Source: Isoetes taiwanensis (Eukaryota > Streptophyta > Lycopodiopsida > Isoetales > Isoetaceae). From it: DNA of 64,000 nucleotides. The position numbers and the translations under genes were made by a program. Below the pieces are notes generated by a model. It saw only the letters and a list, made by a program, of their open reading frames with translations, ran no database searches and was not told the origin of the DNA. The number at the start of each line of letters is the position of its first letter. Position 1 is the first letter of the stretch. Shown here one piece after another: positions 34,861-45,480 of this stretch. The stretch lies in the NCBI GenBank assembly GCA_021234155.1, contig JAJEKV010000137.1, positions 885,714-949,713 of the forward strand. Reading direction: 5' to 3'.

Positions 34861-34926
34861 GGACAGATAGACGCCATGGTTTTATAATATAGGAGGATGA
34901 GCTCAAGATTTCAACATATGTCCTAC

Positions 34927-35140
34927 AGTTTTAATTAAGCAATTCAGCTGGTTAATCCATGCCTCCTAGAGTTTTAATTAAGCAATTCAGCTGGTTAATC
35001 CATGCCTCGCAAATAAACAGGGCCATTAAAATAAAATAACTATTTCCTATTAGAGTTTTAATTAAGCAATTCAGCTGGTTAATCCATGCCTCGCAAATAA
35101 ATAAACAGGGCCATTAAAACAAAATAACTATTTCCTATTG
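34927..35140. repeat. Three-copy tandem repeat just outside the Helitron
   Basis: 'gttttaattaagcaattcag' followed by 'ctggttaatccatgcctc' occurs three times. Copies two and three also share 'gcaaataa' and 'acagggccattaaaa' plus 'aaataactatttcctatt'. Non-coding. Confidence 0.85.
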
Positions 35141-35159
35141 TTCTATTTATCGTAAGATC

Positions 35160-35378
35160 TTACTCTTGAGAGGACTTATGCATGAAAAAATGAAATCTTG
35201 CAGTACGTGCATCTAATCTGGGCAAATCTAGAGGCTCTGCCCAAATGATCTCTTCATCAGATGAGCTAACATTTTTGTCGGAATCATTAGTAAATTCCGA
35301 GGTATTGATAATAAATCCATCCTTCACAGCATGGAGTAGGTACCAATGCCTCCTTTTTCTTCTGAACTGCTCTACCAA
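35160..35378 (-). CDS. Short unrecognised open frame
   Basis: 73 codons on the minus strand with an acidic middle (NDSDKNVSSSDEEIIWAEPL) and a basic N-terminus (RRKRRHWYLLH). It looks more protein-like than its surroundings, but no family is recognised and no splice context is clear. It could be a stray exon. Confidence 0.2.
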   Translation of the reverse strand: MVEQFRRKRRHWYLLHAVKDGFIINTSEFTNDSDKNVSSSDEEIIWAEPLDLPRLDARTARFHFFMHKSSQE

Positions 35379-35929
35379 TCATTGCAAATCTTATAAGGAT
35401 TCTTAGGGTCTTAATCCTAACAATCATGCTAGGCATCAAGATGGGTAAAGGAAAGGCTTAAGCTTATTAGAAACAGCTCTGAAACAACTTCCCTGAGTTG
35501 TCGTGTGATACAAAAGTCTCAGTTTTAAGTTTAAGAGGTGGAAATTGCTTAAAAAAAATAGCTAGACCTTTCTCGCCTCCAAAGAAAAAGCCTCATGTAA
35601 GACCTAGAAGCTCCTTCTCACGGCGTTGCCAGATTGAGGCAGAGTCTCATATATTAAAGAATTTCGAAGAAGAATAAAAAAAAATAGACAAATCGGAGCT
35701 AGGAGTCCGTTTGATGCTGAATCCGGCCAACAGTAGAAAATAACTGGGGGGTGATTTTCGGCTCTTTTTAATCATGTCCGTCCAACATTAAAGGTCCTGG
35801 CGTGGACCATGGTATGAGCAAATCCTGCCCGTCCGAATCAGGGCTGGATGCAAAACGGACACATATGTTGCCATGGCCAGATAAGTGCATAGGATCTAAA
35901 CCTTATCTCAAATTTTGAAGTGCTGTTTG

Positions 35930-37354
35930 ATGAGGAAGTCCGCCCATGTTTTGCTCATCTGCGATGCCGGAATCGGCCATATCCATCCGATGGTGGCTAT
36001 GGCCACGCAGCTGGCACAGCGGGGTCTGTCAATCACCGTGCTTCTGCCTAACACTTTTGCCTACAATTTGGTCTCAAACTCTGGAATAATCACAGATTTA
36101 GACATCCAAATCATGGAAATGAATGTCGAGGGCCAGAATCAAATCGAAGCCAGGCCCCGTATTACTGCAGAAGGGGTTCGCACCTTCAAATTTTCTGCTC
36201 CTCCCCAAGTAATGGATACATCTGCAAAACAGATCCGTTTGGAGGAAATATTGCGTGATTTTTTGGCTTCAGATTCTCCTCCGATCTGTGCTATAGTGGA
36301 TATGCTCTTAAACTGGTCCCATCTTCCGCTGCAGCAAGTGGGTCTTTCAAAGTATGTCCTTTACACAGCAGGGGTTATGTTTATGACAGCTTTTGGGCAT
36401 ATCAGAGAGCTCCTTAATTCCCAGAATGTTCCAAATGAAGACGGGGCTTTGTTCATCCCCAATTTTGAACCAATTCCGTGGAAGCAGGTGCCCCAATTCA
36501 TGAAGGATTCGACCAATCCAATGTTTTCTGTTCTATCTGACATAGGTAAGCATTTTGAAGATTCAGAAGGTGTTTTCCTCAACATATTCCAAGATTTAGA
36601 TCACAAGAATTTGGAAGCTTTAGAAAAGCAATATCCAGAGGCAAAATTCAGGGCAATTGGCCCTCTTCTTCAGCTAAAAGGGGATGAAAATGATTCGGCA
36701 AAGAAAGGGTATGTAGTTGGGATTGATAAGGAGGTCCAATGCGAAGAATGGCTAAGCAAGCAAGCACCCAATTCCGTCCTATTTCTGTCGTTTGGAAGCT
36801 GGGCAAATCTGAAGGAATCACAGATTGAAGAGCTCGCGTGTGGATTAGAAGCAAGCGGGCAGAAATTTTTGTGGGTTCTGCCGGATAATCCCCCTATTCT
36901 TCTCCCGGAAGGATTTGAGGAACGGACCCAAGAACAGGGGATTATAATCAGGGGATGGGCACCACAACAATTTGTTCTAAGCCATGAATCAGTGGGCGGA
37001 TTTGTGACACATTGTGGATGGAATTCAGTGCTGGAATGCATCTGCCTTGGCGGAATTCCAATTCTGTGCTGGCCTTTTACCATCGATCAGCCATTTAGTT
37101 GCAGATACTTGGTGGATGAGCTCAAGATAGGGGTGGATGTAAAGGAAAATGAAGAGGGCATGGTGGATCGGCAAGAAGTGGAAAGAGCTGTCCGAATTTT
37201 GATGCAGGGAAATGAAGCTGCTGAGATGATGAATCGAGCTAAATTGCTGCAGCGGCAGGCTAGAATAGCCACTGAAAAAGGTGGAAGCTCTGCCCAAAAT
37301 TTGGATGCATTTGTGGAAGTGTGCTTGGAAAAGCATAAAAGCAGAACCTATTAG
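35930..37354 (+). CDS. UDP-glycosyltransferase, plant family 1 (GT1), intact single exon
   Basis: 474 aa from the ATG at 35,930 (the frame is open a few codons further upstream but offers only TTG). Cytosolic enzyme class that moves sugar from UDP-sugar to hydroxyl or other groups of small molecules. N-terminal acceptor domain: GIGHIHP with the catalytic His17; Asp124 in CAIVDMLLNW as the likely partner. C-terminal donor domain: SVLFLSFGSW, then the PSPG box from W343 to Q387 (WAPQQFVLSHESVGGFVTHC, GWNS, WPFTIDQ). The terminal Gln favours UDP-glucose. The box is 45 rather than 44 residues because of an extra residue in CICLGGIP. No signal peptide. Length and motifs are complete, so it is probably functional. 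Resemblance is to UGT83/85-type enzymes; the substrate cannot be predicted. It is the only intact gene in the window. Confidence 0.95.
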   Translation: MRKSAHVLLICDAGIGHIHPMVAMATQLAQRGLSITVLLPNTFAYNLVSNSGIITDLDIQIMEMNVEGQNQIEARPRITAEGVRTFKFSAPPQVMDTSAKQIRLEEILRDFLASDSPPICAIVDMLLNWSHLPLQQVGLSKYVLYTAGVMFMTAFGHIRELLNSQNVPNEDGALFIPNFEPIPWKQVPQFMKDSTNPMFSVLSDIGKHFEDSEGVFLNIFQDLDHKNLEALEKQYPEAKFRAIGPLLQLKGDENDSAKKGYVVGIDKEVQCEEWLSKQAPNSVLFLSFGSWANLKESQIEELACGLEASGQKFLWVLPDNPPILLPEGFEERTQEQGIIIRGWAPQQFVLSHESVGGFVTHCGWNSVLECICLGGIPILCWPFTIDQPFSCRYLVDELKIGVDVKENEEGMVDRQEVERAVRILMQGNEAAEMMNRAKLLQRQARIATEKGGSSAQNLDAFVEVCLEKHKSRTY

Positions 37355-38780
37355 GTATTCAGATTGAATTTCAGATTGTATGATGTGTTATATGTTAAAA
37401 AGTATAAAACTGAATCCTTTGATCCTTTTACTATCTACTACTATAGACGTCGTGGTCTAAAACCACGCACATACTCCACATCGCTTTCTTTAATGGTTTG
37501 GACTTGCATTGTTATTTCTGGACCTTTAGACTAGATCAATGGGAGATTCCATGGAATCTCGCACATCAAAGGTCCATGTTTTTTCTACGGTTAAATATCC
37601 TGCACGAATCAATGGTGCAACAGCCGCCCTCATTTTTTTCTCCCACCCAGGCGCCAGAATCGGCATGCCAGTCATGGCATGCCTGGGAGGTCATGTCCAC
37701 AGCCTGCCGATTTCTATTTCTAGCTCAAAATAATGCCAATTTATAAGACTAGGGAAAATTCCAAATATATCCCTCAAGTTTACAAATATTCCAAAAATAC
37801 CCCTAGCAATAGGGTATTTAGCTCAAATGGCAACAACTTTCTTGTGATCAACCAACTAAAAAAGTACCCTCCATGAAACTTGTAGCTGAGGATGAGAGCT
37901 ATCCAATAGCAGTAGAATCGTTCAAAACGGGGTTGGAATCTTCAAGTTATAGCATTTTAAGTAAGTGCTATAAAAAACGAGGTAAATGAGCATAACTTGT
38001 GAATTTCAACTCCAATTTCGATGAACTTAACGTTGTTCGGAAGATCTTATCCTAATCTATAATATTTATGAAGAAATTTTTGAATTTGAGCAACGAAAAC
38101 TCTATTACCAATTTTCTAAAAATGGTCTTCTTTATTTTCCCTTAAGACAATGACCCTAAAATAAGACTCAAGAAATTAAGCTGCTTAAAATTTGACAATA
38201 AGCTCCTCAAATGACGTATTTACATGCCTTGAAATATAATACTGCATCTAAATCCTATTCCCAACCATTGTTTGCGTACCCTCCCACAATACAAAGAGGA
38301 TTGTGCAAACTTTATAGAAATAGAGTGGCCTTTATTCCTTAGTGCCCATTCCTATGGTGACATGTGGCACTAGCCAATATTACTGGAATGAAAGTCAGGT
38401 TCCCTCATTTGCTTTCTTTGGCGCCTAGATTTTTCCTTTAGATTTTTTCTTTATGGTTCTTCACAATGCCGCTTAGGAAGCGGTTCGCGACTCTTCTTCG
38501 AGCATCACGATTCGGCCATGAGGATGCGTTCACTGTGTAGCGGCTCTTCTTTATAGCTCTTTTTCGCAATTCTTTTTCTTTGCATGTGTCCAGAGTTCGT
38601 AGTTGTTCTTCTTCTTTGCAGATGAGCCGTGATCTATAAAAAACCCTGCAACCGAATCTTTATTTGTCGGACCAAAGAATCCTGCACCAGATCTTTCTTC
38701 GTTCGATCTGTTGATCTTCAAGATCTATTAATCTGTTTCTTTGCAAAAAACTCGTAAAAAATATGCCCCTCTATTTCTAT
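37355..38780. other. Downstream of UGT; no gene recognised
   Basis: AT-rich. An open frame at 37,539-37,733 starts MGDSMESRTSKVHVF but does not continue as a glycosyltransferase. A short hairpin 'atacccctagcaatagggtat' lies near 37,798. Nothing else supported. Confidence 0.5.
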
Positions 38781-38783
38781 TTT

Positions 38784-38920
38784 GGAGGGGAATGGAGGTT
38801 AATCCTCCATTCCCAGTTTTGCAAGCGACCCAGTCCGACTAACATCAGTCGTGGACCCCACCTGCAAAATTGGGAATGGAGGTTGGGATTGGGAATGGAG
38901 TGCTAACCTCCATTCCCCTA
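38784..38920. mobile_element. Small MITE with terminal inverted repeats
   Basis: The left end reads 'ggaggggaatggaggttaat' and continues 'cctccattccca'. The right end, reverse-complemented, reads 'aggggaatggaggttagcac' and 'tccattccca'. The arms of about 30 bp also carry 'ttttgcaagc' opposite 'gcaaaatt'. About 137 bp in all. No target duplication could be fixed. Confidence 0.65.
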
Positions 38921-41900
38921 TACAATACATGATTTTCTTGAATTTTAACTCGTCCAACTGGAATTGGAATTTAATAGAAGAAAATGTGGATGCCCCGAAA
39001 ATGACATGGCATAATGCCCATAAAATTTCCATGAAAATCTCTTTGGCCTTGTTCGATCATCCTGGATCTAGTTTCTTTCGTTCTCTTGGTACAGGACCAC
39101 TAGAACCACTGTCGAAAGGCAATTGCTATAGTGCTCAAGAGCAAATTGCTATGCAATTGATTTTGGATGATTATACAAGCCCTGCATGTCATTGTTAAAC
39201 TCCATCTTTGCTTTTGTAGAGGTAAAATCATTCGATTTATTGATTCTTGCATCAACTTAAAAATACTGTAAGCAAATAGGATCATCTCCAAATATTTTCA
39301 TTTCCCAAAAACAGACAAATAGCTCGTTGCAAAAAAAGGTAGTGGAAAACGTTTTTAGTAGTACAGAAAAAATTCCTACAAACTTAAAATATTACAAGAA
39401 ATTTATCGCGGCAGCCAAGGCCGCCGCGAACATTTCTCTTTCCCGGCTCCTTGTGTGTAAGAAAGTGAATCACATAGGGAATGTGTGCAACATCCATAAT
39501 GATACCAAATATGAGATGAATGGGGGACCATACAGTGATGCCCGTGTTTGTGTATTTCGTGTTTGTGTATTTCCTATAAACCAACTAGTCCGCCGTGAAT
39601 GTTAAAAAGTTATCATTCTCCTCTTCTTCTCTTTGCATCATATTAGAGCAGACTTTGCATCCAATATGTGGAAAAACTAAGCTCTTCAATATGTTTGCCA
39701 CACAACCAAGGCACCATGCATCTCTACTACGTGGCCCCTTATTGCTTTTCCAATATTCCAATGGGTTTTTGTTGATGAGAAAATTGGTAATTTACTCTCT
39801 TTGAAAACAAAGGTGTTAAGATTTGAGATGCCAATATGAAGGAACTAGATATTAGCTTATTGATGATAAGACACCACCCTAATTCTAAAGAAAAATAACA
39901 TTGGAAGACACATGGCAGTCAAATTATTGTGTATCAATAATCCACATCTTACATCCAAATCTTACAACCTTTAGGGACAAATGCAATTAAACGCCAATAT
40001 AAAGGGCAACTTTAAGAATTTTAGATGGTAATTTCAAACGTTTTGAGTACCACTTGCTAGGCCGATTATCCCCAAGTGAGCACACCTAAAATTGAGCACA
40101 CCTAAAATTAGGGGTGATCATCCTTACAGAATGGCAAAATGTGGGTATTTTCTTAGAAATACATCGGATTCAGGTAATTATCAACAATATTATTTTTCAT
40201 GCAGGTTCGCTTCAAAGGCATAATGGATCTTCAGCAATCCATCAGAAGATCAACAATAGTGTAACTGCCAAAACACGAGGACAATCAATAACAAAAAAAG
40301 TCTAGAACATGATTATCTTATAGCTTGAGACAATTTACCTTTCGACGTTTCCTTCTAGCATCTTCTAATTTGCAATTCTAATAGAGAAAAAAAATAGAAT
40401 CAATGCTCCAGATTAAATGGACAAAAATACCATCATTCTTACCCATTTCCTCTTTCTTTTTGTAAGCTGTTCTTTCCTGAGTGGCCTTCATGCATAAAAG
40501 GTTGTAAATACCTATGACCATCATAGGAAAAAATAGCTCTAAGCTTTCCTGCGACCAAGATACTCTTCTTATTTTTCGGCATTCCAAGACAAATTTTAGA
40601 CTCTCTTAGAGACATCGTCAAATATCCTGATCAAATACAGTAGGGAGAGTGAGGGCGATAACACAGCTCAGGATTTTCCAATAATGCAGAAGTCGAGAAG
40701 TTACCCATCCAAGGAATGACATTAGATCAGGCAAAACCAAAAGAATTGATGGAATGGATCGGAAAACTCATTAAACGTAAAATGTGCATGTTTTTACATA
40801 TGGAAAAAGGCGGATCCATTGAAATAAATTATCAAATAGTTCTTTGAACTGTGGAAAAAGAATGGCTTTACCTCTAGAATAAAGCCGCTTCTGAAAGATT
40901 GTACAACGTGTTTAGCAAGTTCTAAGATTTCATGTCTCGGCGGCTGGTCTCACACTCATTGCCATCAAAGAATCGAACACGAAAAGAATATGACAGTTCA
41001 TGTAAGGATTAAACATTCAATTTTCTAGGACTTGAAGCTAATACCTTTCCAATATTTAGACCAAAGGAAATATTGGTCTAAATATTTCCTTTGCGTCAAT
41101 AAACTCATCGAGGAAAAAGATAAAAGCATCTTCAATAGTTATGTGAATAGTAAGCAACACATCCCTATGTACAAACAACAAGCATGACCTATTAACCTAG
41201 AGTATTAAAAAATTTGAATGTTAACAATTCTTCATATTATCAAATTAATCGTAGCAAAATATGCCCTCTAATCTTAGCCAAAATCTAAACTAACCTTTGG
41301 TCAACAACCAGGAATCTTTGTGCCCCATGGGCAACTATGTATGATCTGCAGTCTCTCTCAAAGAAGTAAACCTCCAAAGTCTGCAAACAAATGAAAAAAA
41401 CTTACACTAAACCTCAGTCACTAGTAGAAAATGATTCAGTTCGGAAAGCTATTCAAAGAATTTATGATCAATGCCTTCGTTTCGGTCTTCTGTATCACAC
41501 ATGTCACTTCACTATATCAAGCATTTATAAAACTTTGCCAAAGCAGACTTGTAAATAGTAGTAAAAAATACCATAATAGTTCCCACAATCTCATTGCTAT
41601 CGGCCAATCCCTCTGTTTAACCCCTTGCTCAAAGTTGCTCCTGCAAGAAGGAAACATACATTTTTTCCAGAAGTTTTTATTTGATTACAGAAAATAATCT
41701 TGATTGAATTGGAAAGGAACAGAGATTAAGGTATCAATTCTTTACCAACTGAGAATTCGAAGACGACCACTAGAATCATAAGAGCCCAAACCGCATTATC
41801 ATTTACACTAGGCTTTGTAGTTTGAGACACAGATTTCATGGGAGCTACAAAGAATGCATCATGCGATCTTCCTAAAAATCAGATTTCCATTGAACCCAAA

Positions 41901-42789
41901 GAAAACTTAGCTTGAAGATTTTCGACCGCCCTAATTCTCTTGGTCCTGCATCGTTCGGATTATTGCCTCCCTTTTTCCCTTGTTCCGGTTTGCTGTGTTT
42001 GCTTCCAACAAAACACGACCCAATAATACTTTGTGAAAACCGCATTGTTGAATTGAGGGGATGCATCGCCATAGCCTCCAAACAAATTTGAAGCCGGCAA
42101 AATTTGGAGCAAACCAAACTCCAAGCCTCCCTATTCGAGGATCCGGCCAGAACTTCGTGGTCGTGGATCCATGCCTTATGTTGGTCAGGCCCGTAAGCGG
42201 GAGATTCTTCATTAGGCTAAAATCCTCTCTGGCTCGGGTGAATAGATGGAGCTTCCGGGATTCCCGGGCCTCCGTGATGGCGATGCATGCAAGCGTCATA
42301 GCCAAGCCAAATCCAAACCCCTTTTTTTTTTTTTTTCTCTTTTTTAAAGCCCTATTTTTTTTCGAAGCGGTTTAGAAGAGGCATCGAAAAAGAATATTCC
42401 AAAGGAATTTTCATAGAGAGTTATATATGTTAGATAAGCAATCCCAAAATTGTACACCAACATCCTAGAGAATTTTTAATGTATTAAAAAATTTTCTATA
42501 GAAAATAAAACATATAGGCAATTCTTTATTTATATTTTTTTCTCATCTATCCTCATCTTCAACATCCCTTCCATTATTTTATTCACGTCGACACTGGTGT
42601 TTTGTACCAAATGTAGTGAAAATATGGCTATAATTAGCACTCTCTTTCTAGAACTTGTAGCTCCTATCAAAATTATAGTCATCTACATTAGAATCCACCA
42701 AGGAAATCCTCATGAAAGCATCAAGCTTATCAATTTTCAACTTATTTCCATGAGTTGTTTTGGTGATATTCAAGTGTACACTTATATGT
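38921..42789. other. Mostly intergenic; possible unrecognised minus-strand exons
   Basis: Two segments have exon-like borders on the minus strand. About 40,447-40,610 ends in a donor after KATQERTAYKKKEEMG, and a short exon NCKLEDARRKRRK lies between AG and GT near 40,337-40,380. An open frame at 41,931-42,305 could be a first exon (it begins MAMTLACIAITEARESRKLH). I cannot join these into a product or name a family. A near-palindrome around 'gaccaaaggaaatattggtc' is at about 41,060-41,095. The rest shows nothing. Confidence 0.3.
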
Positions 42790-42799
42790 GACTTGCTTT

Positions 42800-43640
42800 A
42801 GGCCATTTGATGCCATCGGGACAACCTTTTAACTGCCGTATTAGGGGTCGAATAGGGATGCTCGTTATTCCAATATTGGTTGATCTCTACATTGACCAAT
42901 TGGAAGGGTGGCTTCATCAAGATGGGTGGTGAGGGAGCTCAGTTTGTACACCAGATTATTAAGCATATAAGCTAATGATGTCAACCTTGTAGCCCACACT
43001 GCAGAAGACAAGCAACACCATTTGCATGCCCTAGACACTATAGCAGAGACACGCATGACCTTTACACTATATGAGCCTTCCCTCCCTTACTTATCAGGGG
43101 GCAAAATGTAGAGGTAACACCCACCTACAAGGGTATAGAGTTTCCCATTACCATATACTGGGACGCTTCCATCCGATCACAGGTCAAAGCAGGTTGGAAG
43201 GCACTGTATGCGATGCAGAACAACAATCGCAAGGCAGAGCTATATGACTAGGCTTGTCTATCATACTTATTTAGGGTCTTAGTGCAACTCGTTCTTTTTT
43301 GTGGGGCAGGGTCATATCCCTGGCTACCTAGAATGAACTGGAGTAGGTATAGTAAGGCCTTCCTTGCTTGGCCATTTGGGTTGAAATCCACAGTCCCTTA
43401 CTAGATCCTTCTGCAAGGGGACAAGTTTCTTACTTTTACAATGGACAGCACTCGATCGCCACACTATGTACTTCCTGAAGATGGTTGATATGGGCGATGA
43501 TTGTCTTCCCAACCTGGCTTTTACGGTGACCATGTCCTCGCGATGCCTCAAAGCCTATTGGAAGGAGAAGCGAACCCAGTGGGTCTCCCAATGGCATGTG
43601 CAAGAGTATCATCTGTCAGTCTTCTAAAAAGCTTTTCCTA
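42800..43640 (+). pseudogene. LINE (non-LTR) reverse-transcriptase relic
   Basis: Across frames the order of a plant LINE reverse transcriptase is visible: GVE*GCSLFQ (the usual G(V/I)xQGCPLSP, with the stop in place of Gln), DLYIDQLEGWLHQDG, then VKAGWKALYAMQNNNRKAEL, LVQLVLFCGA (usual LxxPVxLYGCExW) and FLAWPFGLKSTVPY. The catalytic YADD is not readable in the decayed part between about 42,950 and 43,080. Multiple stops and frameshifts; inactive. Confidence 0.75.
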
Positions 43641-44219
43641 ACCCATTCTTGTGCTGCCAAAGCTTCCACCTTCTAAATTCCATTTCAAATTACTTCTTGT
43701 TAATGAATCCTTTAATTTCAGTTCCATCTACCATCAAGGTCGATATACAAACAACCCACTTGCCTATGTGAGCAAAACAAGTATAATTATTATCTGCTTG
43801 CTTTGTTTTAGGCAAAGGGTCCGTCTGTTTGTTTTGATCCAAATACATGTGCTACAATGCTTAAGCACAAGCAAAGAACAGAGAAGTATCAGAGTTCAAC
43901 AATTACACCATCTCGCTAGCAATTCACATAAGATTCTGCTTTGCAAAATGAACAAACTTCTATGATCCTATGCTCTGCAGTACACATTATACAATTTCTA
44001 AAACTTAGGATTAAATAGAATGTAAGACAAAACACCAATGCTGGTGCCAATGAGGATGTGCATGAAGTTAAATTATATTTTCCATTTACGAAAACAAAGA
44101 TCTGGGTTTTCTGTAGCCCTGCAGCATACATAGACCATTGATAAATTTTCCAGAAAGATTTGCCTGTACTGGCTTTATAGCATCCTCTTCCAAACACACA
44201 CTTGATATTAATATGCATG

Positions 44220-45480
44220 ATGGGGTTTCAGAAAATGGAAGAAGGCCAAAAGAGTCTATTGTCTGCCAAGAACCTGCAAATTGACAGTACATAATTTATT
44301 AGGAATAGAAACATATGAGAAAATGATCATCGCGACTAGGCTTGAATACTGACAGTTCATTTAACTTGGATAATAATAACAGGGTTAATGGAATTCGTCA
44401 TGTGAGTAAGTTTTTGGATCAAACAGATTGTTAAGAATAATACTCTTTGTCCATCAAAATCTTTTTTCAGGCCATGTCAACTTACAGTGTGATCAAATTC
44501 TTTATATTGCCCAATTCAGATGGTATGTTTCCCTCCAAATGGTTATCATCAAAATCATCACCGATGAAATGATTGAGACTCATGAAGAGGATCCAATCCA
44601 TCAAATGCTATACGACAGGATTGAAGAGAAGATTATCAACGTAAAGCACTAAGACTCATTCAGACTTGTCAAATTTCCAAGTGCAGGCGACAGTAATCCA
44701 TGGAGTTGTAAAAGTTTGATAGCTTCCTGCAAGAGAAGAAAGCTCATAAATAACATGAGACCTGCTGTAATTCCGAATCAACCACTTATAGGATTTACAT
44801 AGATGTAACAGCAGAGTTCACTTGGTTGCCTGTGCATTTTATACCCTCCATTTTGAGCGACATGGATCTCCCACTCAGCTATTAAGACTTGGAGGTCTAC
44901 CGACGCAGTTTTGAATGCAAGAAGAGCTTGCGCTTATAGACAGTCAAAATGGAGAATAAATGGTAGGTAGGGTTTTGGTTCAGACTAAAGCCCGAAGCAG
45001 TCTTCAACAAAAGGAAAACTATTCTAGTCATGGTATAGTCATAACATCTATACATCTTTGTTAAATCATGTCTGATCTAATTATACATCCTTTGAAGACA
45101 GTGAAAAAAACAGTTTCAAAAGACCGTGAACATAAACTTGCGCTTCCATCTCACAAATTTCATGTTCTGCCATCAACATTGATAGAAACATGTGAATGAA
45201 AATCTACAGAACAATACATGGGGTCAGAAGACTGTAGCTAGATTTGTGAGATCATGGTCTCACATGATTATTTCAATAGATTATGTCTATTTCAGAGCCT
45301 ATGAATGTTGTCAATACTCCAAATGCATGGCACCTATATGAAGGTTGAAACTTAATGTATCTGTCTGCAGTGCCTCCCTTCCATCAAAATTACTTTATAG
45401 CTTCCGAAACTGGTTGAAGTGCAGGGCCTCATCTGGTTGAGGTGCAACTGAACCTTGAGCAGATATTCCGAATCTTTTCA
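44220..45480 (-). pseudogene. LRR receptor-kinase ectodomain fragments
   Basis: Minus-strand pieces separated by intron-like sequence: a possible start region near 45,410-45,480 (AQGSVAPQPDEAL); a cap-like GIKCTGNQVN near 44,840; an exon beginning at 44,726 after a clean AG (LLQLHGLLSPALGNLTSL); DDNHLEGNIPSELGNIKNLI ending at a GT donor at 44,486; and FLADNRLFGLLPFSETPS near 44,220-44,272. One LRR per short exon and the LSPxLGNLTSL/GNIPSELGNIKNL sequence fit the LRR-VIII type receptor kinases. No transmembrane or kinase part is seen and stops occur, so this is a relic or a badly called gene. Confidence 0.5.

Larger units (their letters stand above)
28982..34897 (-). mobile_element. Non-autonomous Helitron, 5.9 kb
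   Basis: On the minus strand the element begins TCCTCCTATATTATAAAA at 34,897, preceded by A at 34,898. It ends with the hairpin GCCCACC-GAA-GGTGGGC (29,008-28,992), six bases later CTAG (28,985-28,982), followed by T at 28,981. TC at the start, hairpin plus CTRR at the end, insertion between A and T and no target duplication are the established Helitron signature. No Rep/helicase ORF is present, so it would depend on a partner. It contains an RPA1-like exon, a GC-rich insert (32,290-32,940), a retroposon tail and tandem repeats near its 5-prime end. Confidence 0.75.

Noticed and set aside
37539-37733. Start of a second, tandem UDP-glycosyltransferase
   Set aside because: The frame has no GHxxP-type motif and no downstream PSPG box, and breaks after 65 codons.
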